A stretch of 64,000 nucleotides of DNA from Nocardia albiluteola (GCF_018860155.1 NZ_JAHKNI010000007.1:186001-250000); one strand, 5' to 3'. Positions 24,879 through 33,825 are shown, numbered from the stretch's first letter. Notes: generated by a model not told the origin, from the letters alone. A program made the numbers and translations.

Positions 24879-25685
24879 ATGATGAACGCAGTGGAACCCG
24901 ATAGGGCGCACGAGAATCCGGACGGGGCGGCCAAGCGTCGCCGGCCGGTCGGTCCCGTGGTGCTGCTGGTGCTGGCCGCGGCCGCGCTGTGGATCGCCTC
25001 CCGGATGACGTGGGTGACCATCGTGTCCTCCGACGGGCTCACCACCCCGCGCACCAACCGCCTCGACGGCGGCGTGTGGTTCGGCGCGCTCACCCCGCTG
25101 GCGCTGGTGCTGCTGGCCGCGGTCGCGGCCGTGTTCGCCACCCGGGGCTGGCTGCGCCGCCTGGTCGGCGTGGTCGTCGCGGTGGTGGCCGCGGTGGCCG
25201 CCGTACCCGGGTTCGCGCTGCTGACCCACCACGGCGCGGTCGGCTCGCGCGCGGCGAGCCTGGTCGACCTGCCCGCTCGGGCGCACGTGGACCTGGTGCG
25301 CGTCTATGCGTTCCCGGCCACGCTCAGCGTGCTCGGCGCGATCATCGCCTTCGCGGCGGGCGTGCTGCTGGCCCGGATGCCCGAGAGCACCGCGCGAATG
25401 TCGGGAAAGTACGACAATCCGGTTTTCCGGCGGGCGGCCGCGGCCGAACAGGTGGCGCGCCAGCGCGCCGCGACCGATTCGTCGCCCGGCGAGGGCGCTG
25501 CGGCATCCGCCGAACACGGCGGGGCAACGACCGCCGCCGCCGCCGCGCCGGGTACGTCCGCCGCGGAATCCGCTGCGCCCCAGCCCGACTCCGCACCCGC
25601 GCAGCCGCTGTCCGAGCGGGTGCTGTGGGATGCCCTCGACGCGGGCGCGGATCCCACCGACGACGAGGCCGGACGTGACCGGTGA
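24879..25685 (+). CDS. Trp biosynthesis-associated membrane protein
   Basis: A 268-residue protein of the family named for its place between trpE and trpC in actinobacteria (TIGR02234 type). Four membrane segments are visible: VGPVVLLVLAAAALWIASRM, LTPLALVLLAAVAAVFA, LVGVVVAVVAAVAAVPGFALL, and VYAFPATLSVLGAIIAFAAGVLLA. The external WVTIVSSDGLTTPR segment lies between the first two. The C-terminal 100 residues are Ala/Pro/Glu-rich and probably disordered. Function unknown. The start is uncertain: ATG 24879 or 24882 is chosen, while ATG 24846 would overlap the end of trpE. No good ribosome site is seen, so translation may depend on coupling to trpE. Confidence 0.85.
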   Translation: MMNAVEPDRAHENPDGAAKRRRPVGPVVLLVLAAAALWIASRMTWVTIVSSDGLTTPRTNRLDGGVWFGALTPLALVLLAAVAAVFATRGWLRRLVGVVVAVVAAVAAVPGFALLTHHGAVGSRAASLVDLPARAHVDLVRVYAFPATLSVLGAIIAFAAGVLLARMPESTARMSGKYDNPVFRRAAAAEQVARQRAATDSSPGEGAAASAEHGGATTAAAAAPGTSAAESAAPQPDSAPAQPLSERVLWDALDAGADPTDDEAGRDR

Positions 25686-25806
25686 GGCGTACCCGCACCC
25701 GCGACGGGGTCTCGGTCCGCGGTGGCGCCCGGGGCCGCAGCGCGGCGGTATGCGGGGGCGGAGCTCGGGGTGCGACGAGGAACACCCCGGCGTCGGCGGT
25801 GTGAAC

Positions 25807-25902
25807 ATGGCCATTTACTCTTTAACCGCACCGGTGAGACAGCGCCTGGGGGGATTCTCAGGTATGAAGTCCGTCTCCCCAGAAAGGATTCGAGCCAGAT
25901 GA
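25807..25902 (+). other. Possible 31-codon upstream frame coupled to trpC
   Basis: ATG 25807 opens a short frame (MAIYSLTAPVRQ... to ...ERIRAR) whose TGA at 25900-25902 overlaps the trpC ATG as ATGA. It contains no tryptophan, so it is not a classical trp leader peptide, and its ribosome site is weak. The overlap suggests it could deliver ribosomes to trpC. The frame continues open upstream, so it may simply be the tail of unused frame. Confidence 0.3.
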
Positions 25903-26723
25903 CGGTACTCGACTCGATTCTCGACGGGGTCCGCGCGGATGTGGCCGCACGGGAAGCCCACCTGGATTTCCAGGCCGTCAAGAAGGCCGCCGCGGCGGCC
26001 CCCTCCCCACGCAACGCGCTCGCTGCGCTGCATCAGGACGGCGTCGGAGTCATCGCCGAGGTGAAGCGCGCCAGCCCCTCCAAGGGCGAGCTGGCCGACA
26101 TCCCGGATCCGGCCAGCCTGGCGAAGGCGTACCAGGACGGTGGCGCGCGGATCATCAGCGTGCTCACCGAACAGCGCCGCTTCCACGGCTCGCTCGATGA
26201 TCTGGACGCCGTGCGCGCGGTCGTCGATCTGCCGATTCTGCGCAAGGATTTCGTCGTCGGCCCGTACCAGATCCACGAGGCGCGCGCCCACGGCGCGGAC
26301 GTGATTCTGTTGATCGTGGCCGCCCTGGAGCAGGACGTGCTGGCCTCGCTCATCGACCGCACCGAATCACTCGGCATGACCGCGCTGGTCGAGGTGCACA
26401 CCGAGGTGGAGGCCGATCGCGCCCTCGAGGCGGGCGCCTCGGTCATCGGCGTGAACGCCCGCAACCTCCGGACCCTCGAGGTGGATCGCGACGTCTTCGC
26501 GCGCATCGCGCCCGGGCTGCCCACCGAGGTCATCCGGGTCGCCGAATCCGGGATCAGCGGCACCGCCGATCTGCTTGCCTACGCCGGAGCGGGTGCGGAT
26601 GCCGTGCTGGTCGGCGAGAGCCTGGTGATCAGTCGCGATCCGCGCGCGGCGGTCTCGGAGCTGGCCACGGCCGGCACCCACCCGTCCTGCCCGCGCCCGC
26701 TGCGCCGGGGAGCCGCACGATGA
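25899..26723 (+). CDS. trpC: Indole-3-glycerol phosphate synthase
   Basis: A 274-residue (beta-alpha)8 barrel that converts carboxyphenylamino-deoxyribulose phosphate to indoleglycerol phosphate. Hallmarks are VIAEVKRASPSKGEL (catalytic Lys and Glu), ISVLTEQRRFHGS, ILRKDFVVGPYQIHEAR (catalytic Lys), VIGVNARNLRTLEVD, and RVAESGISGTADL. AAAGGA lies about 9 nt before the ATG. The stop overlaps the trpB start (ATGA). The upstream in-frame extension is not protein-like and is excluded. No PRAI (TrpF) domain is fused, consistent with PriA supplying that step. Confidence 0.97.
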   Translation: MTVLDSILDGVRADVAAREAHLDFQAVKKAAAAAPSPRNALAALHQDGVGVIAEVKRASPSKGELADIPDPASLAKAYQDGGARIISVLTEQRRFHGSLDDLDAVRAVVDLPILRKDFVVGPYQIHEARAHGADVILLIVAALEQDVLASLIDRTESLGMTALVEVHTEVEADRALEAGASVIGVNARNLRTLEVDRDVFARIAPGLPTEVIRVAESGISGTADLLAYAGAGADAVLVGESLVISRDPRAAVSELATAGTHPSCPRPLRRGAAR

Positions 26724-27982
26724 CCCAGACCACCCAGCCCCCGCTGCCACCGGCGAGCGCGGGGGTGACCCAGCGCAGCCACGAGCCCGATGCGGGCGGC
26801 CACTTCGGCGTCTACGGCGGGCGGCACGTGCCCGAGGCGCTGATGGCGGTGATCGAGGATGTCACGGCCGAATACGACAAATGCCGGGTCGACCCGGACT
26901 TCCTGGCCGAGCTGGATCGGCTGCAGCGCGACTACACCGGCCGCCCGTCGCCGGTCTTCGAATGCAGACGGCTCTCGGAGCACGCGGGCGGCGCCCGGAT
27001 CTTCCTGAAGCGGGAAGACCTGAACCACACCGGCTCTCACAAGATCAACAATGTCCTCGGCCAGGCGCTGCTCGCCAAGCGGATGGGCAAGACCCGGGTC
27101 ATCGCGGAGACCGGCGCCGGCCAGCACGGGGTCGCCACCGCGACCGCGTGCGCCCTGCTCGGCCTGGACTGCGTGGTCTACATGGGCGCGGTCGACACGG
27201 TGCGCCAGCAGCTCAACGTCGCCCGGATGCGCCTGCTCGGTGCCCAGGTGATCTCCGTGACCAGCGGCTCGCAGACCCTCAAGGACGCCATCAACGAGGC
27301 GCTGCGGGACTGGGTCACCAACGCCGACGACACGTACTACGCCTTCGGCACCGCGGCGGGCCCGCATCCGTTTCCGCTGCTCGTGCGCGATTTCCAGCGC
27401 GTGATCGGCATCGAGGCGCGCGCTCAGCTGCTCGAGCAGGCCGGTCGGCTGCCCGATGCGGTGACCGCTTGCGTCGGCGGCGGATCCAATGCGATCGGCA
27501 TCTTCCACGCCTTCATCGACGATCCCGGCGTGCGGCTGCTGGGCTTCGAGGCGGCGGGCGACGGCGTCGAAACCGGAAGGCATGCGGCGACTTTCACCGG
27601 CGGTACGCCGGGCGCGTTCCAGGGCGCGTACTCGTATCTGCTGCAGGACGAAGATGGCCAGACCATCGAGTCGCATTCGATCTCGGCGGGTCTGGACTAT
27701 CCGGGCGTCGGCCCCGAGCACGCCTACCTCAAGGACATCGGCCGCGCGGAGTACCGTCCGGTCACCGACGCCGAGGCGATGGACGCGCTGCTGCTGCTCT
27801 CGCGCACCGAGGGCATCATCCCGGCCATCGAGTCCGCGCACGCGGTGGCGGGGGCGCTGCAGCTGGGCCGCGAAATGGGCAAGGACGCAATCATTCTGGT
27901 GAACCTGTCCGGTCGCGGCGACAAGGATATGGACACTGCGGCAAAGTGGTTCGGCCTGTTCGACGAGGAGACTGACAAATGA
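26720..27982 (+). CDS. trpB: Tryptophan synthase beta chain
   Basis: A 420-residue PLP enzyme that joins indole and serine. PLP-binding features are the lysine in LNHTGSHKINNVLGQ, the phosphate-binding GGGSNAIG, and ETGAGQHG near residue 130. GHFGVYGGRHVPEALM opens the domain, and SAGLDYPGVGPEH lies near 320. It overlaps trpC and trpA by four bases each (ATGA), so the three are tightly coupled. It is a TrpB1-type subunit expected to work in a tunnelled complex with TrpA. Confidence 0.98.
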   Translation: MTQTTQPPLPPASAGVTQRSHEPDAGGHFGVYGGRHVPEALMAVIEDVTAEYDKCRVDPDFLAELDRLQRDYTGRPSPVFECRRLSEHAGGARIFLKREDLNHTGSHKINNVLGQALLAKRMGKTRVIAETGAGQHGVATATACALLGLDCVVYMGAVDTVRQQLNVARMRLLGAQVISVTSGSQTLKDAINEALRDWVTNADDTYYAFGTAAGPHPFPLLVRDFQRVIGIEARAQLLEQAGRLPDAVTACVGGGSNAIGIFHAFIDDPGVRLLGFEAAGDGVETGRHAATFTGGTPGAFQGAYSYLLQDEDGQTIESHSISAGLDYPGVGPEHAYLKDIGRAEYRPVTDAEAMDALLLLSRTEGIIPAIESAHAVAGALQLGREMGKDAIILVNLSGRGDKDMDTAAKWFGLFDEETDK

Positions 27983-28770
27983 GCCGCCTGGCGAGTACGT
28001 TCGCGGCGTGCCGCGCCGAGCACCGGGCCGCGCTCGTCGGCTACCTACCGGCCGGCTTTCCGGATCTGGCCGGATCCATCGCGGCGTGCACCGCGATGGT
28101 CGAATCCGGTTGCGACATCATCGAAGTCGGCGTCGCCTATTCCGATCCGGTGATGGACGGCCCCACCATCCAGGCCGCCGCCGAGCAGGCGCTGCGCGGC
28201 GGGGTACGGGTGCGCGACGTGTTCACGGTCGTCGAGGCGATCACCAAGGCCGGCGGTAAGGCCGTCGTGATGACGTACTGGAACCCGGTGCTGAAGTACG
28301 GCGTCGACAGCTTCTCGCGCGATCTGGCCGCCGCGGGCGGCCTGGGCATGATCACCCCGAACCTGATCCCGGAGGAGGCCGACGAGTGGCTGGCCGCCTC
28401 CCGTGAGCACGACCTGGACCGCATCTTCCTGGTCGCGCCCTCCTCCACCGAGGAGCGCCTGGCCATGACGATCGAGGCCAGCAGCGGCTTCGTCTACGCC
28501 TCCTCCACGATGGGCGTGACCGGCGCTCGCGACGCGGTCTCCTCGGCGGCTCCCGCCCTGTGCGCGCGCATCCGTACCCACTCCGACATTCCGATCGGCG
28601 TCGGCCTCGGCATCCGCGACCGCGCCCAGGCCGCCGAGACCGCGGCCTTCGCCGACGGCGTCATCGTCGGCTCGGCGCTGGTGACCGCCGCCGGTCAGGG
28701 CCTGGACGCGGTCCGTGCCCTCACCGCCGACCTCGCCGCGGGCGTGCGATCGGCGACCGTGGCGTCCTAG
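27979..28770 (+). CDS. trpA: Tryptophan synthase alpha chain
   Basis: A 263-residue (beta-alpha)8 barrel that cleaves indoleglycerol phosphate to indole. The motifs are ALVGYLPAGFPD, DIIEVGVAYSDPVMDGPTIQAAAEQAL (catalytic Glu and Asp), VVMTYWNPVLKYG, FVYASSTMGVTGAR and IGVGLGIRDRAQA (phosphate binding). It is the last gene of trpCBA; lgt follows after 73 nt with its own apparent promoter. Confidence 0.97.
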   Translation: MSRLASTFAACRAEHRAALVGYLPAGFPDLAGSIAACTAMVESGCDIIEVGVAYSDPVMDGPTIQAAAEQALRGGVRVRDVFTVVEAITKAGGKAVVMTYWNPVLKYGVDSFSRDLAAAGGLGMITPNLIPEEADEWLAASREHDLDRIFLVAPSSTEERLAMTIEASSGFVYASSTMGVTGARDAVSSAAPALCARIRTHSDIPIGVGLGIRDRAQAAETAAFADGVIVGSALVTAAGQGLDAVRALTADLAAGVRSATVAS

Positions 28771-28831
28771 GGTCCCGAGCCCGTCAGCCGGGGTTGGCGG
28801 CGCCGATTCTTGCGATGTCAGGGGGCTCCGT

Positions 28832-28837
28832 TACGGT
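28832..28837 (+). promoter_or_regulatory. Candidate -10 box for leaderless lgt message
   Basis: TACGGT ends 6 nt before the lgt GTG; there is no Shine-Dalgarno sequence. Transcription is expected to start at or next to the start codon. Confidence 0.5.
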
Positions 28838-28843
28838 GGGCGC

Positions 28844-30025
28844 GTGACCTTCCAAGTCCTGGCCGACAGTGTCGTCTCGAACTCCGCCGCCGCGCACAGT
28901 GCCGTGCTGGCGTATATACCCAGCCCGCCGCGGGGCGTGTGGTACCTGGGACCGCTGCCGCTGCGGGCGTACGCGGTCTGCATCATCATCGGCATCGTCG
29001 TCGCGATTTGGCTGGGCGAGCGGCGCTGGGAGCAGCGGGGCGGCAAACCGGGTGCGGTGCTGGACGTGGCGATGTTCGCGGTGCCGTTCGGGCTCGTCGG
29101 CGGGCGGCTCTACCACGTGGCCACCGACTGGTACCGGTATTTCGATCCGGGCAAGAATCCGTGGGACGCGCTGAAGGTCTGGGACGGCGGCCTGGGCATC
29201 TGGGGCGCGGTGCTGCTCGGCGGCATCGGCGCCTGGATCGGCTGCCGGGTGTACCGAATTCCGTTGCCCGCCTTCGGTGATGCGATTGCCCCCGGAATTC
29301 TGCTGGCGCAGGCCATCGGCCGGCTGGGCAACTACTTCAACCAGGAACTGTACGGCCGCGACACCACCAAGCCGTGGGGCCTCGAGGTCTACCTGCGCTT
29401 CGATCACAATGGGCAGCTGGACATGATGAACGGTGTGTCCACCGGCGTCGTGCAGCGGGTCGTGCAGCCCACGTTCCTGTACGAGCTGCTGTGGAATCTG
29501 CTGGGTGTCGCGGTGCTGCTCTGGATCGATCGGCGGTTCCGCATCGGGCACGGGCGGCTGTTCGCGCTGTACGTCGCGGTCTACACCTTCGGCCGATTCT
29601 GGGTGGAGCTGCTGCGCGACGACGACGCCACCCACATCTTCGGCGTCCGGATCAACTCGTTCACCTCGACGATCGTATTCGTCTGCGCCATCGCCTATTT
29701 CCTGCTCGCCACGAAGGGGCGCGAGGCCGCGCAGGCCCTGCAGCCCGGTGGTGACCGCCCCTGGCCGTGGCAGCTGTCCGCGCTGCGCACCTACGGCGCG
29801 AAATCGGCGCAAGGCAACGCCGACGAGGCCGGCACGGATGCGGGCGAATCGGAGGAGAGCGAAGCGGTAGCCGAGGCCGAGGAGCCGGAGTCGGCGGACG
29901 AGGAGGCAGGGCCCGGCCCCGAATCCACGCCGGGGCAGCCGGAAACGGCGCCCGATGCCGAATCCGCAACCGAGGAGACCGACGCGACCGACCACTCGGT
30001 CAGCCCCGGCAAGTCCTCGAAGTAG
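28844..30025 (+). CDS. lgt: Prolipoprotein diacylglyceryl transferase
   Basis: A 393-residue membrane enzyme that adds diacylglycerol to the lipobox cysteine of prelipoproteins, the first step of lipoprotein maturation. At least seven hydrophobic segments are seen. The signature GRLGNYFNQELYG lies near residue 165 and the essential-arginine region GLVGGRLYHV near residue 85. PLRAYAVCIIIGIVVAIWLG is the first helix. A long acidic C-terminal tail of about 90 residues (Glu, Ala, Asp, Ser) is typical of actinobacterial Lgt. GTG 28844 is chosen from homology and the TACGGT box. Its substrates may include the three lipoproteins encoded in this window. Confidence 0.95.
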   Translation: MTFQVLADSVVSNSAAAHSAVLAYIPSPPRGVWYLGPLPLRAYAVCIIIGIVVAIWLGERRWEQRGGKPGAVLDVAMFAVPFGLVGGRLYHVATDWYRYFDPGKNPWDALKVWDGGLGIWGAVLLGGIGAWIGCRVYRIPLPAFGDAIAPGILLAQAIGRLGNYFNQELYGRDTTKPWGLEVYLRFDHNGQLDMMNGVSTGVVQRVVQPTFLYELLWNLLGVAVLLWIDRRFRIGHGRLFALYVAVYTFGRFWVELLRDDDATHIFGVRINSFTSTIVFVCAIAYFLLATKGREAAQALQPGGDRPWPWQLSALRTYGAKSAQGNADEAGTDAGESEESEAVAEAEEPESADEEAGPGPESTPGQPETAPDAESATEETDATDHSVSPGKSSK

Positions 30026-30044
30026 AATACGAAATAAACTGCGG

Positions 30045-30078
30045 CACAGCCGGACTCGACATCTCGGGTCCGGCTGTG
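30045..30078 (+). terminator. Hairpin after lgt
   Basis: An 11-bp perfect stem (CACAGCCGGAC/GTCCGGCTGTG) with a 12-nt loop, 20 nt after the lgt stop codon. No long T-run follows. Confidence 0.65.
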
Positions 30079-30265
30079 GCACATTCTGCGGGGCGTCCCG
30101 CAACGAATGCAGTGCCGCAGGCGATTACAGATCAGCAACTCGTGGGGGCCTGGGGATGCGGCGGCGAAATCCGCCGAGTAGAAAGAGAACCGACGTTCGG
30201 GCCGCCCAACTGGGGCGGCGGGACGGGGAGTCCGGTCGCACGGTGACCGGGGGAACGAAAGGAAC

Positions 30266-30757
30266 ATGTCAGTGACCGACCCCTACCAGCAGCAGCCCGG
30301 GTACGGACCGCAGTACGGCGCGCCGGGCACCGGCCCGGGTATGGGTGGACAGGGAGCCTACGGCCAGCCGCAGGACGCCTTCGGGCAGCAGCCGAATCCC
30401 TACGGCCAGTCCGATCCCTACAACCAGCAGATCTACACCCAGGGCAACCCGTACAACGGCGCGACCCCGCCGATGTACGGCCAGCCCAACGTCGACCTGC
30501 AGGCCCCCTTCGGCCGCAACATGGCCGGTGAGCCGTATTCGGACAAGTCGAAGCTGACCGCGGGGCTGCTGGAGCTGTTCCTCGGTGGATTCGGCGCCGG
30601 GCGGTTCTACCTCGGGTACAACGGCATCGCCGTGGCCCAGCTGCTGGTCACCATCTTCACCTGCGGGCTGGGCGGCATCTGGCCGCTGATCGACGCGATC
30701 ATGATCTTCACCGGCAGTGTGCGTGACCCGTTCGGCCGCCCGCTGCAGGAAAGCTGA
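30266..30757 (+). CDS. TM2-domain membrane protein
   Basis: A 163-residue protein. The first 90 residues are a low-complexity Gly/Gln/Pro/Tyr region (YQQQPGYGPQYG-type repeats), followed by a TM2 domain: SKLTAGLLELFLGGFGAGRFYLGYNGIAVAQLLVTIFTCGLGGIWPLIDAIMIFTGSV, two membrane helices with the family FGxxxFYLG turn. The function of TM2 proteins is not settled. AAAGGAAC lies just before ATG 30266, and a GTG at 30272 is also possible. The disordered N-terminus is expected to be cytoplasmic. Confidence 0.85.
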   Translation: MSVTDPYQQQPGYGPQYGAPGTGPGMGGQGAYGQPQDAFGQQPNPYGQSDPYNQQIYTQGNPYNGATPPMYGQPNVDLQAPFGRNMAGEPYSDKSKLTAGLLELFLGGFGAGRFYLGYNGIAVAQLLVTIFTCGLGGIWPLIDAIMIFTGSVRDPFGRPLQES

Positions 30758-30878
30758 GCGGGAGTTTCGCGCAACTCGAGCGCAATGCTCTGAAGGCGTG
30801 CCCGCATGTCGTAGGCTGTTCCGGTTCTGTATGTCGTGTCCGGGACCGTACGCCCCGGACCGCTGGAGAGGTACCCCA

Positions 30879-31637
30879 TTGCGCCGCAAGCTTTTCGCCG
30901 CCGTGTTCGCCATCGCCGCCGTCACCGGCCTCACCGCCGCCTGTGGCACCAGCAGTGACTCGAACACGCTGAAGATCGGTACCGAGGGCACGTATTCCCC
31001 GTTCAGCTACCAGGGGAGCGACGGCAAGCTCACCGGCTACGACATCGAGGTTGCGCAGGCGGTGGGGAACAAGCTCGGCAAGAAGGTCGAATTCACCCAG
31101 ACCCCCTGGGACTCGATCTTCGCGGGCCTCGAGTCCAAGCGGTTCGACCTGATCGCCAACCAGGTGACGATCAATCCGGACCGGCAGGCCAAGTACGCGC
31201 TGTCCCAGCCGTACACCACCTCCGAGGGCGAAATCCTGACCCGCGCGGACGACCACTCGATCAACACCCTGTCCGATCTGCGCGGCAAGACCTGCGCCCA
31301 GTCCTCCACCAGCAACTGGAGCAAGGTGGCCTCGGACGCGGGCTGCAAGATCGAGGCAGTGGAGGGCTTCGTGCAGGAGGTGCAGTTGCTCAAGCAGGGC
31401 CGCGTGGACGCCATGGTGAACGACAGCCTTGCGGTCGGTCAGTACACCAAGCAGACCGGCGACACCTCGGTGCGGGTCGCGGGCCAGACCGGTGACACCA
31501 GCAAGCAGGCCTTCGCCGCCCGCAAGGACGAGGGCAAGCTCGTCGGCGAGATCAACACCGCGCTGGACCAGTTGCGCGCGGACGGCACCCTGGCCACGAT
31601 CTCGAAGAAGTACTTCGGCACCGACGTCAGCAAATAG
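30879..31637 (+). CDS. Amino-acid ABC transporter binding lipoprotein
   Basis: A 252-residue extracytoplasmic solute-binding protein of the polar amino acid (PAAT, family 3) class. It has a lipoprotein signal (LRRKLFAAVFAIAAVTGLTAAC) with lipobox LTAAC, then LKIGTEGTYSPFSYQGSDGKLTGYDIEVAQAV, the ligand-binding opening of the family, and FDLIANQVTINPDRQ. The start is TTG 30879: GGAGAGG lies 7 nt upstream and the signal peptide begins there. The pattern is closest to cystine or glutamine binding proteins, but substrate is a guess. A cognate permease follows after 15 nt; no ATPase gene is present. Confidence 0.9.
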   Translation: MRRKLFAAVFAIAAVTGLTAACGTSSDSNTLKIGTEGTYSPFSYQGSDGKLTGYDIEVAQAVGNKLGKKVEFTQTPWDSIFAGLESKRFDLIANQVTINPDRQAKYALSQPYTTSEGEILTRADDHSINTLSDLRGKTCAQSSTSNWSKVASDAGCKIEAVEGFVQEVQLLKQGRVDAMVNDSLAVGQYTKQTGDTSVRVAGQTGDTSKQAFAARKDEGKLVGEINTALDQLRADGTLATISKKYFGTDVSK

Positions 31638-31652
31638 GCCGGTAATCGATCC

Positions 31653-32321
31653 ATGGACTCCTCCACCTGGGAGCTGATCCGCCACAACCTCGAGCCGATG
31701 CTCACCGCGACGGTCACCAAGACGTTGCCCCTGACGGCGATCAGCTTCTGCATCGGGCTGGTCATCGCGCTGTTCGTGGCGCTGGCGCGGATGTCGAAGG
31801 TGTGGCCGGTGGCCGCGGTGGCCCGGTTCTACATCTCGATCATCCGCGGCACACCGCTGCTGGTGCAGCTGTTCATCGTGTTCTACGCGCTGCCCGAGCT
31901 GAACATCGTGATCAACCCGTTCCCGGCCGCGGTGATCGCCTTCAGTCTCAATGTCGGCGGTTATGCGGCCGAGGTGGTGCGCGCGGCGATTCTGTCCGTG
32001 CAGCAGGGCCAGTGGGAGGCAGCGGAGGCGCTGGGCCTGTCGTACTCGCAGACGCTGCGCTCGATCATCCTGCCGCAGGCCGCGCGGATCGCGGTGCCGC
32101 CGCTGTCGAATACGCTCATTTCGCTGGTGAAGGACACCTCGCTGGCGTCCACGATCCTGGTAACCGAACTGTTGCGGGTGGCCCAGTTGGCGGCCGCGCC
32201 GACATTCGATTTCTTTGCGCTCTACGGCGTGGCGGCCATTTACTACTGGGTAATTTGTTTGGTGCTCGGATTTGCGCAAACCCGCCTGGAAACCCGGCTG
32301 GCGAGGCACGTCGCGCGATGA
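31653..32321 (+). CDS. Amino-acid ABC transporter permease (HisM type)
   Basis: A 222-residue inner-membrane permease with five to six hydrophobic segments. The EAA loop, which docks the ATPase, reads EAAEALGLSYSQTLRSIILPQA at about residues 126-147, and the family segment IRGTPLLVQLFIVFYALPEL is near residue 65. It works with the lipoprotein encoded 15 nt upstream. Normally an ATPase gene comes next; here pyk follows after 81 nt, so the ATP-binding subunit must be encoded elsewhere, perhaps the one at 54389 or one outside the window. Confidence 0.92.
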   Translation: MDSSTWELIRHNLEPMLTATVTKTLPLTAISFCIGLVIALFVALARMSKVWPVAAVARFYISIIRGTPLLVQLFIVFYALPELNIVINPFPAAVIAFSLNVGGYAAEVVRAAILSVQQGQWEAAEALGLSYSQTLRSIILPQAARIAVPPLSNTLISLVKDTSLASTILVTELLRVAQLAAAPTFDFFALYGVAAIYYWVICLVLGFAQTRLETRLARHVAR

Positions 32322-32390
32322 CGCAGATCATAGGTCGGACCTATTGATAGCGAAGGGTATGCCCGGTAAGCGAAGCCTTCGCGGCAGGGC

Positions 32391-32396
32391 TAGGCT
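32391..32396 (+). promoter_or_regulatory. Candidate -10 box for leaderless pyk message
   Basis: TAGGCT ends 6 nt before the GTG at 32403, with no ribosome site. A 13-nt palindrome, GCGAAG-C-CTTCGC, lies just upstream at 32370-32382 and could bind a regulator. Confidence 0.5.
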
Positions 32397-32402
32397 CGAG
32401 CC

Positions 32403-33824
32403 GTGATGCGACGGACAAAAATTGTGTGCACCCTCGGGCCGGCAACGGCCTCGGAGAGCCGGATCCGCGAACTTGTCGACAGCGGCATGGACGTGGCCCG
32501 GCTGAATTTCAGCCACGGCGAACACGCCGATCATGCTGCCAACTATGAGAAGGTTCGCAAGGCCGCCGACCGAGCGAGTCGCTCCGTGGCCATTCTCGCG
32601 GACCTGCAGGGACCCAAGATCCGGCTCGGCCGGTTCATCGACGGTAAGACCGTGTGGGCGACCGGGGAGGAGGTGCGCATCACCGTCGACGACGTGGAGG
32701 GCACCCACGACCGCGTCTCCACCACCTACAAGGAGCTGGCCAAGGACGCCAAGGCTGGTGACCGGCTGCTCGTCGACGACGGCAAGATCGGCCTGACGGT
32801 GCTGCGCGTCGAGGGCAACGACGTGGTCTGCAAGGTGACCGAGGGCGGCCCGGTCTCGAACAACAAGGGCGTCTCGCTGCCCGGCATGGACGTGTCGGTG
32901 CCCGCGCTGTCCGAGAAGGACATCGAGGACCTGGAATTCGCCCTGGAACTGGGCGTGGACTTCATCGCGCTGTCGTTCGTGCGGTCCCCGGCGGACGTGG
33001 AGCTCGTGCACGACGTGATGGACCGGGTCGGACGCCGGGTGCCGGTGGTGGCCAAGCTGGAGAAGCCCGAGGCCATCGACAACCTCGAGGCGATCGTGCT
33101 GGCCTTCGACGCGGTCATGGTGGCGCGCGGCGATCTGGGCGTGGAGCTCCCGCTCGAGCAGGTGCCGCTGGCGCAGAAGCGCGCCATCCAGATGGCGCGG
33201 GAGAACGCCAAGCCGGTGATCGTGGCGACCCAGATGCTGGAGTCGATGATCACCAACTCCCGGCCCACCCGCGCCGAGGCCTCCGATGTCGCCAACGCGG
33301 TGCTCGACGGCGCCGATGCGGTGATGCTCTCGGGCGAGACCTCGGTCGGCGAGTATCCGATCGAGACGGTGCAGACCATGGCCCGCATCGTGCACGCCGT
33401 GGAATCGGAAACCTCCACGCGCGTACCGCCGTTGACGCATGTGCCGCGGACCAAGCGGGGTGTCATCTCCTACGCCGCGCGCGACATCGGCGAGCGGCTC
33501 AACGCGAAGGCGCTGGTGGCGTTCACCCAGTCCGGCGACACGGTGCGCCGCCTGGCCCGCCTGCACACCCCGCTGCCGCTGCTGGCGTTCACCCCGCTGC
33601 CGGAGGTGCGCAGCCAGCTCGCGCTGGCCTGGGGCGTGGAGACGTTCATCGTGCCGACGGTGCGTACCACGGACGAGATGATCGGTCAGGTCGACAAGGA
33701 ATTGCTGTCGCTGAACCGGTATGCCAAGGGCGATCTGGTGGTGATCGTGGCCGGTTCCCCGCCGGGTACTGTCGGTTCCACCAACCTCATTCACGTGCAC
33801 AGGATCGGCGAGGAGGACCACTGA
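32403..33824 (+). CDS. pyk: Pyruvate kinase
   Basis: A 473-residue enzyme that makes pyruvate and ATP from phosphoenolpyruvate. The order is standard: RRTKIVCTLGPAT (nucleotide and substrate site), MDVARLNFSHG, ILADLQGPKIRLG, a B domain, LSFVRSPADVELV, VVAKLEKPEAIDNL (catalytic Lys), VMVARGDLGVELPLEQVP (metal Glu/Asp) and MLESMITNSRPTRAEASDVANAV. The C-terminal allosteric domain is complete. GTG 32403 or the adjacent ATG 32406 starts it; a TAGGCT box 6 nt upstream favours a leaderless GTG start. The thioesterase gene begins one base after its stop. Confidence 0.97.
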   Translation: MMRRTKIVCTLGPATASESRIRELVDSGMDVARLNFSHGEHADHAANYEKVRKAADRASRSVAILADLQGPKIRLGRFIDGKTVWATGEEVRITVDDVEGTHDRVSTTYKELAKDAKAGDRLLVDDGKIGLTVLRVEGNDVVCKVTEGGPVSNNKGVSLPGMDVSVPALSEKDIEDLEFALELGVDFIALSFVRSPADVELVHDVMDRVGRRVPVVAKLEKPEAIDNLEAIVLAFDAVMVARGDLGVELPLEQVPLAQKRAIQMARENAKPVIVATQMLESMITNSRPTRAEASDVANAVLDGADAVMLSGETSVGEYPIETVQTMARIVHAVESETSTRVPPLTHVPRTKRGVISYAARDIGERLNAKALVAFTQSGDTVRRLARLHTPLPLLAFTPLPEVRSQLALAWGVETFIVPTVRTTDEMIGQVDKELLSLNRYAKGDLVVIVAGSPPGTVGSTNLIHVHRIGEEDH

Positions 33825-33825
33825 G

